Below are positions 48,256 through 57,780 of a DNA stretch of 64,000 nt, piece by piece. The notes under the pieces were generated by a model. That model was not told where the DNA came from. It was given only the letters and a program-made list of their open reading frames with translations, and did no database searches. Within the stretch, counting starts at the first letter, position 1, and every line of letters begins with the position of its first letter. The stretch spans positions 2,604,001 to 2,668,000 of the forward strand of contig OZ038526.1 in the NCBI GenBank assembly GCA_964036665.1. Reading direction: 5' to 3'. The DNA comes from Gordius sp. MW1 (lineage: Eukaryota > Nematomorpha > Gordioida > Gordea > Gordiidae). Position numbers and translations under genes: made by a program.

Positions 48256-49345
48256 AACTACTAAAAAATCAATCAATCTTTCAAAACGATTGTCAAAACT
48301 GAAGGTAAAATCACCAAAAAATTAATATGGGAAGAAGCATTTGCATAAATTATCCCCTTAGAAATAGATCTCGATAATTTAACAATTTAAATTTTTTTGG
48401 CAAAATCTATACACATTTAATAATTTGATGGCATTTATAATTTAAAACCTTGCAAGAACGAATGTAGGTGAAGTCTGATTTAGTTTGGACAATTCATTTT
48501 TTTAATGCTCGTAAATTGTTTTTTTGGCACGGACAATTGTTTTACCTATGAAGATTTGTACGGCTCTTACAAAAAAAGGCAGCGTTGAAGAACTTTAGCA
48601 AAAAAGTAGACTATCATTAAAAACCAAGGATTTTTGTTGGCAAACTTGCTAATATTAGTTATTTTTAATATTTAATACAACCAACTTTGCTGAATTTTTG
48701 TAAGAATTCATTATTGTGCCTAGAACCATTATGAAATGGAAATTTTATTCAGATAAAGATGTAACTTCTATATGACTATTTTGCACAAATAGATAAAAAA
48801 CATAACGCCACCCGTGCCAGCGATACATCAAAAGAGAATTTCTCCAATCAGGTATTTATTTAATGTGCCGAAAGGTTACTTGATTTATTTAAAGGGAGCA
48901 CGAGGAGTGGCCACAAAAGAAAACTTACTTATAACCCCTAACAAGTATGAAATGCCTTTTATTAAAAGAAAAAAATTTGAAATGATAGGCTCCTTTTAAC
49001 AATAAATGTTGAAATTTAACTCCTCCTTAACTCATAATTAGGTATTAATGTAATTATAATTAAACAGCCTACAGCTTTAATTCTATTTTTTTGAATATTA
49101 AATCCTTAAGCATAATCAACATCATACATCATATCTACTCAAAATATTTGTCAGCATTTTAGAACTTTTTGAAGAAAATATATATAATTTGCGCAATAAT
49201 GTGTTTATAGGGCCGATGACAAATCAACTAAGAAAACTAGAAAATCAAAATTATTTAACATAAATATATTAAGAGAATATTTTAGTATTTTATATAATTA
49301 GATTGACTGATTTGGTATGTTATTTTAATATTTACAAATTTTAAG

Positions 49346-52049
49346 CCATCGATTCCTCGCTAAAAGAAAGTCGGAATACTATACCCAAGCCCAGAAGAAA
49401 ATCCTCCTTCAGGTTAAGTATTATTTCACAAAAAGATTATATTTAAGACTATAACGTCTTCCCTTATAGGTTCTTATGTCTAATTTAAAAAATAAGTTAA
49501 AGTGCGCCAGTTTAGCAAACCCTTAAGTTAAATTAATTTCGTAAACTTTCATAACTAATTTATTTTATTGTTTCTAATTTGATAATAAACAAATGTGTTC
49601 CTCATCAATATTAAATAGTTTAAATGATTAATATTTAGGCCAGTAGAACCATTTGACCCAGATATTGGCTGTTGCCCCACCTAGGGCCGAAATTCATTTT
49701 GACGCGCCGCTCATGGACTTTTTGCCCATACCAATAGCTAACGTAATTAAACTTAATACAATTTATTTGATGGGTAACACGTATTTCTCTTATTAAACTT
49801 TAAAGTCTATATTGGATTTTAATGATCAATTTTATTAAAATTTGAAAAAAGTTATGTCTAATTTATCCCCGTTTTAAAAGGTTTTAATGACAAAAACCTT
49901 TATATGGTACTTTGATTATTAGTGAATTCTGTTTGTTTTTCATATTGTGTAAGCCTCTTACCAAATAATTCGCGAAGAAGACCGCCAAACAGAAGCCTGT
50001 TCGAGTTGCTGGAAAATGTTTTACTCAAAAGGCTGGACACCTATTCAGCCTATGCCAGAATCTAAAATCTCTCACCCTGTTTGCGCAATGTACGGTGAAG
50101 TTTGTATTGTAGGTGGCATCAATGTGGACAATAGGTTAGTAAATTACCATGATTTGTGGGAATAAAATACTAATAACATATGAGTTTAAAGGTTAAATAT
50201 TGAAGCTAGTTACAATTTAAAAGCTTAATATATAATCGAAGGATTAAAATGAGACATTAACCTAGTGTACAATTTTTTTTAATTTACCACATTGATGATA
50301 TCCTATAAAGCACCCATCACTTATTATAATGTGATATTTATTTAAACATATTCTAGCAAATCTAAATTGTATGTATCGAAATAAAGAAAAGTGATCTAAT
50401 CTTTAAATAAAAAAGCAGTCGTTGTAATGTAGGCAAATATTTCAATGTATAAATTTTATAGACTTTTACAAAATAGCCACCATACGTCCAAACTCGTCTG
50501 CAACTCAGATAAGATGATGGGGTCTAACATTTTTGAAATTTTGTTCAAACATTTCTCCTATAAGAGAATTAACTTTTTTAGGATTTCTGATGAAGTCTTT
50601 ACCTATACCGAGGTGTGTGATGCTTGGCGCTCTATGCCAAAGCTTGCAGAACCAAAATACGGCTGCGAGGCATGTGAATTTCAAATGCAAATTTTTGTAG
50701 TAGGCGGAATTGGTTACGACGCTAATGGTCAGCAAACTATATTGGATGCTGTTGAAGTTTACAACCCATTTGATAAAGTGTAAAGCATGTTAATCTTTCT
50801 CAATATAGCGCTTATTAATGATGTGAGATGTGACAGCCTAAACAGTCATTGAGATAGACTAAGCTCTCTCGTTTTTATAAAAAATTGACCTAAGGTTTTA
50901 GGTTGATTTTGTGCTAATGCCTATCTTATAGGTATTAGCGTCAATAAAACCTTAGAGGTTTTTAAAAAACCTGACCTATGCTATTAGGTTAGGCTACCAA
51001 AACCTAGGTTTTTCCCATCACTAATTGAGACTCTTTTATGCACGTATTGTCTTACATGCTGCCGACGGCTCGTAATTATTCTCTTTTTCGGTGCCCATTT
51101 TAAATAATAGTATTGCTCTCAAAGCGTTATTTGGTTGTAATTTCTACTTTACAATTCATTTAATGGATTTATCATTCTTTAGTCTGGTAAAACATATTAA
51201 ATCCTACACATTTTAAGGTAGCATTAAACAATCGTAGATTGCACAATTCATAACAGCTGATTACAAAAATTACTAAAAATAGCTCCACATGAACATCAAT
51301 AATTGTCAATAATTAAAAATTTGAGTAGCGATATTCATTTCAAATGTTATATACATGTTTAAATTACTATTTTTAAGTAAAAAAAATGAAAAAAATTTTT
51401 TGGTTAAAACAAAAAAACTTTCTTAACTTGCCTTATGGGGTCTATTGGACCCCAAACGCTTATATCTCAAAAAGTATTGGAGTAAATCGAATGAAAATTT
51501 TAGGGAATGTAGCTTTTGTATATTTAGGATAACTCTAAAAAAACCAGATCTCTAAATCTTAAACTGTTTAAGTGGTGTTAAATATAACTTTCGTGGGGTC
51601 TGTCAGACCCCATACGTACGATGGAGGGTTAAACGCTCAATTCTATGTAAATAAAAACAAGTTTAATTTGACCCTTATATTATACTTCCACACAATGCCT
51701 TTAAATTTCAACTCTAATACGAAAATTGAACCACATTTATAAGGTTTTTTTACATGAAAAATGCGCACTCTAGATTCCTTTTGTATAAATTGAGAACCAT
51801 ATAATTTATTAATTTTGTATTACCTTATAAAATCTACCAGTAAATCTCTGAGTATGACACAGTTTTTTACCTTTTCGTCCGTGACAAAATTTGGGTTAAA
51901 GTTGAATTAAAGTGTGATATTTCTTTTTGTAGATTGATACAAGCAAAGCCATTACCCAAGCCTATGTGTCATCGGGGACTCATCGAATCCGCTGGTAACC
52001 TTTATCACGTTGGTGGTGCCACTGAAGAATCACTGGGAGATCATGTGCC
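49346..52049 (+). CDS. Kelch-repeat gene (KLHL-like), central exons
   Basis: Five exons join in phase: 49346-49412, 49647-49773, 49954-50134, 50582-50779 and 51933 to at least 52049. The protein starts with a helix (RFLAKRKSEYYTQAQKKILL, BACK-like), followed by kelch blades: NVIKLNTIYLM, WTPIQPMPESKISHPVCAMYGEVCIVGG, WRSMPKLAEPKYGCEACEF..IFVVGGIGYDANG..DAVEVYNPFDKV, and PLPKPMCHRGLIESAGNLYHVGG (quoted in parts). These show the GG pair and the spaced Tyr/Trp of kelch. Such proteins often select substrates for cullin-3 ligases (family knowledge). No BTB domain was found upstream. The last exon abuts a hAT element at 52050 and no later exon was found, so the gene may be broken. Confidence 0.75.
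50885..50965. repeat. Hairpin-forming repeat in kelch intron
   Basis: CCTAAGGTTTTA and TAAAACCTTAG pair, as do GCTAATGCCTAT and ATAGGTATTAGC, giving an almost continuous 35-bp stem with a 3-bp loop. Probably a small MITE. Confidence 0.7.
51427..51628. mobile_element. piggyBac-type MITE in kelch intron
   Basis: 202 bp flanked by TTAA on both sides (51423-51426, 51629-51632). Ends carry TGGGGTCTATTGGACCCCA and TGGGGTCTGTCAGACCCCA; the right tip ACGTACGATGGAGGG reads, inverted, CCCTCCATCGT, typical of piggyBac ends. Confidence 0.75.
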
Positions 52050-53000
52050 TAGAGGTGTGCACGGATCAAATTTTTTTGATCCGATCCGAGGGGTTTTTGA
52101 AAAATTTATATCCCATCCGATCCGAGTTTTTTAAAATCTAAATCCGATCCAATCCGAGTTTTTTAAAATCTAAATCCGTTCCGATCCGAAATTTTTTAAA
52201 TTAAAATTTTACGAGCAGAACTTTTTATTAATGATTAAATTCAAAATACATTAAAATAAGGTATATCAATTTTAATAGACCTTATATAAATATAAAATTT
52301 TATTTAATTCCAAATTATCATATAAAAATAATAAAGAATATAAATTTTCTGGTTTAATTCGCGTTCTTCTTTCTTTTAATGTTCTTCCAGCCACCGAGAA
52401 ATTTCTCTCCGAAGTGGTAGAGGTAGCAGGTATAGCTAAAACTTTATTTGCCAGTTATAAAGCCTTGGCAGGACTGTTTGATATGAAACCCACCATTTCA
52501 GCAAATCTTTTTTTGAATTATATTTGCAATCTTCATTTTTTAACGAAAGGTAAATTGAGATTTCATCTGGGGCTTTATCTTCTTCCTGCTCATCTTCCCA
52601 TTGATTAACTTTTAAAAAATTTATTTTATGTAAAAAATATATATACATATTTAAATGTATGTTAATTACTTTTTTGTCTTTTTTTTGAGGCTGACTATCA
52701 CTACTACGCCGCATAATTTTCAATCTCAGTTGCAGAATATACCAAAAAATCCTTAGACGCTAGTGTGGATCTTATTTCATTAATTACGCCTACTCGCTCA
52801 TTTAAGGGGAGCATCCTGAGTTGGCAATAATTTGGGCATAAAAATGTGGCAAAATTATGTTTTGAGTGATTAGAAATTTTGACTTGAGAGTGGTACAAAT
52901 ATCTTTTTTAAGATCATTACAAATAAATCGAAATATTTGATAATAGATAAAATAATTAAAATTATAAGTCACAATTTAAAAGAACATTTAAAAATTAGCC
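52050..53000 (-). mobile_element. Family D hAT element, 3' part
   Basis: TAGAGGTGTGCACGGATC at 52050, then repeated GATCCGATCCGAG and TTTTTTAAAATCTAAATCC units, the inverse of the right end of the element at 18143-19165. Includes the C-terminal transposase remnant 52384-52898. The right boundary is not visible; the value given is approximate. Confidence 0.7.
52384..52898 (-). pseudogene. hAT transposase C-terminus (dimerisation domain) remnant
   Basis: On the minus strand: HNFATFLCPNYCQLRMLPLN and ERVGVINEIRSTL, then EISIYLSLKNEDCKYN, LLKWWVSYQTVLPRL, and in the next frame LAIPATSTTSERNFSVAG. This is the ordered signature of the hAT C-terminal dimerisation domain. One frameshift near 52440 and a break between about 52700 and 52725 make it non-functional. 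The DDE catalytic part upstream is absent. Confidence 0.8.
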
Positions 53001-53374
53001 TCAAATAATTATAAAAAAACCAAAAATAGTGTGTGTACCTTAAAACATTCAAATCAAAAAAGTATTCAGTTTTAAAGAATAATTAGGCCAGAAAGAAATT
53101 TCCTTTAAGGACAATAAATTTTTTAAAAATAAATAAAAATAGTTTATGAAAATATGTTTTTAAATTTTAACTTATCAAATAAATTTATTTGGTCCCAGGG
53201 GTCCAGAAAGATTTGTTAGTGTAGAAAGTTGTCATTATAAGTAACTTGTCCTCGCATGCAACATGGGGCGGGGCGCAAGATTTTCGGCTCAATAGCTAAT
53301 GAATTTAAATAATACGAATTGGCTCTATGCCAGCTCATTAATCTAATATATTTTTATTTTACATGTATCATACA

Positions 53375-54819
53375 AAGAGCTGTTAAAGTTCATATTAATT
53401 ATGAACTAGTTCAAGTTCACAGTTCATTTTGAAAAATAAAATTAGTTCAAGTTCAAGTTCAGATTTTTCAAAAGTAACTAGTTCAAGCTCAAGTTCATTT
53501 TTGAATTAACGAACTAGTTCAGTTCTTAGTTCAAATTTTACAAAATGAACTAGTTCAAGTTCAGTTTATAGTTCAGTTCATTAAAAAAATATATTATAGA
53601 ATTTTAATCCGATCCGAGGGGTTTTTGAAAAACGTTATATCTGATTAAAAATCAGTTCTGAATCCGATACGCAATTTTAAAATGCGCTGAATCAAATTTT
53701 TATTGATGATCGAGTTTATTTAGACTTATTATTGTTTGTTTTAAATTGGAAATAGTCCATTATAAAATCTAATTTAATAAACATTTTTCATATAATACCA
53801 AGCTTTTTTTATACATAACTAAATTAGCTAAATAATTTTAAAAAAGAATTATATGTGTAAAACTTTTCATTTCAAACATTATCTATATATATAATTGTAA
53901 TTGATAATAGAAATCAGGGGGAAATAGATGGGAAACTCCAATAATTTATTATTTTGAAAATTATCATTTAATAAAGATGAAAGTTTATCCACAAAGAGAA
54001 GTTTTCCTAATTAACAGTCTTTCAACAGAAGCACTTGATTGATTATGCAAACGTTATATTTAATAAAAATTGGTTTTAAATGGGGTTATTTATTACATAT
54101 ATATATCAAATGGGGTATTCATCAGTTTTATAAAGTTTTCGATGATTTTTTATTGGAGTTATCACGTCTGATATTTAGGAAATCCAACCCAATTTAAGTA
54201 TGAGGGTTAACATTTTCTGCATCTAGTGGCAATATCGAATTTATTGCCTTCAAAATTCTATACTCTTCCTCTCAATTTTTCGCATAAAAATCACAAAAAT
54301 TAAATAAATGATTCTTACTGACAACAAAACAACCAGGGGGGAAGCCAGCATTCAAATTAGGAGGGGCATTAATGATTTAAGGAGGGGCAAAATGATCATT
54401 TTTCGAAATTTTAGTCATAATTTTAATAAATTTCAACAAATTTTTGGTTTAAAGGGGGGCAGCCGCCCCTCCCTGCCCCCTCTTGGCTACGGCCATGAAA
54501 ACAGGCTCGATTGTTGTTGTTTTATATAACATTAAAAAGGCGTTTAATAAATTTTTTTACAATGGAGGTTTATTTCTAAATGATTGCGTATGATACATGC
54601 AAAAATATATTATATTAACGAGACGGCATAAAGCTACGGATTGAAATTGTGTTGGATTTTAAAATTTTCATGGTGATTTTCTGCTCGATGTCAAAAAATT
54701 CGTTGAAAGTGTAATTCTTGTTAATTAATAAAAACAATCAAACTCGGCTTTTAAATTCATTTTAAAAGTGAAATAGTTCAAATAACTAGTTTAAAATGAA
54801 CTCGTTCTTAACAGCTCTA
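53375..54819. mobile_element. GAACTAGTTC element with 8-bp duplication
   Basis: Starts AAGAGCTGTTAAAG and ends TTAACAGCTCTA, flanked by perfect 8-bp repeats ATCATACA (53367-53374, 54820-54827). Left part has tandem GAACTAGTTCAAGTTCA motifs. It contains a family D piece (about 53609-53690) and a family A MITE (54334-54497), so it is a composite. Non-coding. Confidence 0.8.
54334..54497. mobile_element. Family A MITE nested in 53375-54819
   Basis: CAGGGGGGAAGCCAGC to TTGGCTACGGCCATG; flanks AAAACAAC and AAAACAGG (6/8). Confidence 0.75.
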
Positions 54820-54827
54820 ATCATACA

Positions 54828-55404
54828 CAATTGTATGGAAATAAACCTCTCATCGTGTTTTAAAAAAATTGCGGTTTAATCGTTTACATAACATTCTTCG
54901 ACCACTTTAGTATTTGCATTTATGTGCTATATTCAACTCATTTTAAAACATTTATGATTATAACATTTTTTTTCAATAGAAATATTTAAATTATAAAAGG
55001 CAAGTTAAATTTTGGATTAGATAAAAAAAAGAAAAAATTATAAATTTTAATATTATAGCATACTATTTATTATATTACTTTACTAGCCCTAAAGATTATA
55101 ATAAGGAAGGAACGATCGGTGGTGACCAAAGGAATAGTTAACTTTGATGAATAAAGGACAAATACGATTTCTGTCTTGTGTTGTATTGCCAATAGGATCA
55201 TTTATAAAAGGGATGCAAAACGTTATGGCAAATCTGGCTATATTTTGCAATAAATTTTTTATCGTTTTTGGCCGCCATAAAAGTATCTCAATTTGGCTCA
55301 AATGTCTTGTGGCCATATTTGGCAAAGATTCATTACGATCATTCGGGAAAATATCCGGCAATGTTATATTCTAAATATAACCTGTTTAAGACCTAATTTG
55401 ATAG
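54828..55404. other. Unassigned stretch upstream of methyltransferase copy 1
   Basis: 55089-55374 is open on both strands (about 76-90 codons) with balanced base use, but matches nothing I recognise; possibly an old exon or transposon piece. Confidence 0.3.
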
Positions 55405-55412
55405 TATAAAAG
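55405..55412 (+). promoter_or_regulatory. TATA box of methyltransferase copy 1
   Basis: TATAAAAG 55 bp before the ATG at 55467; the intact copy has TATATAAAA at 62511. Confidence 0.5.
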
Positions 55413-55466
55413 GTGAAAAAAAGTTTAAAATTTAATTTTTCGTTATATAATTTTTCTTCCTGAATA

Positions 55467-55730
55467 ATGAATCCCCAACCAGAATTTTATGATCAGAATA
55501 GCGGGTATCAAACCAAAACGTTTCGACATCTTATAAATCTAGTTAAGCCGTATGTCAAAGCAGGTCAACATATTCTAGCCATAGGATGTGGCTCAGGTCG
55601 TTCGACATACGATCTTCACACGGGCGTCTTCGGTCAATATAAGTTAAGGGGTGAGACAATGGGCTTAGATATTTTGCCTGAGATGATTGAAAAAGCGAAG
55701 CATGGCTGGTTTTTCCCAGCGTATTGCTAA
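55467..55730 (+). pseudogene. JHAMT-like methyltransferase, truncated copy
   Basis: The first 78 codons match the intact paralogue at 62550 almost residue for residue (start MNPQPEFYDQN, then QTKTF, and the SAM loop as GCGSGRSTYDLHT, then LDILPEMIEKAK). After EKAK, at about 55702, the sequence changes to unrelated text (HGWFFPAYC, stop). In motif I the conserved acidic residue before GCGSG is replaced (LAIGCGSG against LDVGCGSG), which would hurt cofactor binding. The missing 220 residues are not found before 57000. Confidence 0.8.
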
Positions 55731-56160
55731 GCTTAGTTGTTGACGTTTATTTTCACCCAGCCTTATCAGTGTTAGGTGAATTTTCTTGGGAGAGCTTTGG
55801 CGTTTGGCGTTTTTGTAAAAAAGACCTAAAGCGTTCTGGGTGAATGTTTCGGGGTGACCTTTGGCGTGTAGGTTTGGGTGTATTAAACACCTAAAGGGTG
55901 TGGGTGGATAATATTATTAACCTTTTGGTTTGGTTTTGGTCGTTTGGGGTGGGGCAAGCAAATATATCAATTTTAGGTAATAAACTTTTAATTTAAGAAA
56001 TTAAAAATAGTTATATCATGACGTCACTGAGTTAAAACTTTTCCCATTGTGACGTCATAATGAAAAGTATTATAATTTATAATCTAATCTCTAGTAAATT
56101 ACAGTTAATTATTTTGCTTTGCTTATGCTGCATTATAGAAGTAATGTTTTATTTATGAAA
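55703..56160. other. GT-rich insert and CRE-like palindromes
   Basis: 55740-55970 is rich in TTTGGCGTTT, GGGTGTGGGTGG and TTTGGTTTGGTTTTGG on the plus strand. Two TGACGTCA palindromes lie 34 bp apart (about 56019 and 56053). Origin unknown; probably mobile DNA that truncated the methyltransferase copy. Confidence 0.4.
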
Positions 56161-56162
56161 AA

Positions 56163-56673
56163 AAGATGGCTAAAATCTGTTTAATGATTTCAAAAATTAT
56201 TTTTTAGACATGCCAAAAATTTTATAAAAATCTATAAAAGGTGGGAAATTTCGCTTTATAGAATATTCTATAAAGATGGCTAAAATCTGTTTAATGATTT
56301 CAAAATTTATTTTTTAGACATGCCAAAAATTTTATAAAAATCTATAAAAGGTGGGAAATTTCGCTTTATAGAATATTCTATAAAGATGGCTAAAATCTGT
56401 TTAATGATTTCAAAATTTATTTTTTAGACATGCCAAAAAATTTTATAAAAATTTATAAAAGGTGGGAAATTTCGCTTTATAGAATATTCTATAAAGATGG
56501 CTAAAATCTGTTTAATGATTTCAAAATTTATTTTTTAGACATGCCAAAAATTTTATAAAAATTTATAAAAGGTGGGAAATTTTGCTTTGTAGAATCTTCT
56601 ATATAGATGGCTAAAATCTGTTTAATGATTTCAAAATTTATTTTTTAGACATGCCAAAAATTTTATGAAAATT
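56163..56673. repeat. 110-bp minisatellite, about 4.6 units
   Basis: Units begin AGATGGCTAAAATCTG at about 56163, 56273, 56383, 56494 and 56604. Spacing is 110-111 bp; near-identical except the last, partial unit. Confidence 0.95.
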
Positions 56674-56919
56674 TATTTAAATATATATTTTTGAATTTTC
56701 TGCCTCAGCCAGGTGGTAACAATTTTTTTGAACATTTTAATATGGTTTAACTTTATAATTTACACATTTGCTAAGCAGATTAATTGCGATTAATCACCAA
56801 TAGAGTGAGTATTATTTACCATAATAATATTTTAAACCACATAATATTCGCGATACGTAATATATTTATAAATAAATTTTTGAAATAAAATTGGTACAAA
56901 TTTACATTTTTACAAAAGT

Positions 56920-57030
56920 AGGGCTCAGGCTCGGGTCGGGCCTGAGTGGAAAAAACAAATCGGGCTCGGGTCGGGCTCGGACAAAAAATAAAAAAAAGGT
57001 TCGGGCTCGGGTCGGGCTCGGGCTGATAAA
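56920..57030. mobile_element. GGGCTCGGGTC repeat end
   Basis: Four to five GGGCTCGGGTCGGGCTCGG blocks with A-rich spacers, like the subterminal repeats of family C but a different core motif. It joins directly to the truncated start of the next unit. Confidence 0.5.
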
Positions 57031-57780
57031 ATTGAATTTTGAATTTTACAGACGCGCTTTAATAGGAAGAAAGAGACGAAGAAGTCACACCCTTATAAAG
57101 GTCTCTCGTAAGTCGCGCTTGCCTAGTGTGTAAGGTCCCTTTTTTTAACTAATTCGCTCCCCTGGGGTCCTAAATTGTAGAAAATAGAACCGCCACATGT
57201 GCCATTACATTAGTTACATTAACCAACATTGATGAAACAAATAAGGCATAAGGGGGAGAGGGTACTTTGTACTATTTACTTTTTTCTAACATAAAATAGC
57301 AACACTGTGGATATATCAGTGGCGTAAATGAGGGGGGGGGGGGGGTGCGAGAAATTCCTGAAATTTTTTTTGATTAATAACTAAATTAAATGCGTAAAAA
57401 TATTATAGTTTAGTTACATCAAAGACTTTAAGACACTTATAAAAACCTAGAAATATAAGAAGGAATTTTTGAAGGAAGGGGTTATAAAATTTGCATGGTT
57501 ACATTTTTTTAACCATTTTTTTGGAAAAAATGATTTTTTTACGGGAGCCTGCCCTACTCCTTAGCCTCCAGCAGCGAGCCCGACTTGTTGGTTGTTTAAT
57601 TTTTAATTACAAATAGAATGTAATAAAATTTTTGCCGGCTTTCCCCCCCCCCCCCCCCCCCTCGAGAAATGTTTATTTAATTCTATATTTTTATATTGCC
57701 TAACCTATGGCATGGATATAATTAGTTTAGTTATATACTCACTATGTTAATATTTTTTTTTGAAATAAATGTTTGTTGTG

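Noticed and set aside
50505-50735. 76-codon minus-strand ORF in the kelch region
   Set aside because: Antisense shadow of a kelch exon.
56163-56673. Regular repeats resembling a CRISPR array
   Set aside because: Units are 110 bp and directly adjacent with no unique spacers; the genome is eukaryotic. It is a minisatellite.
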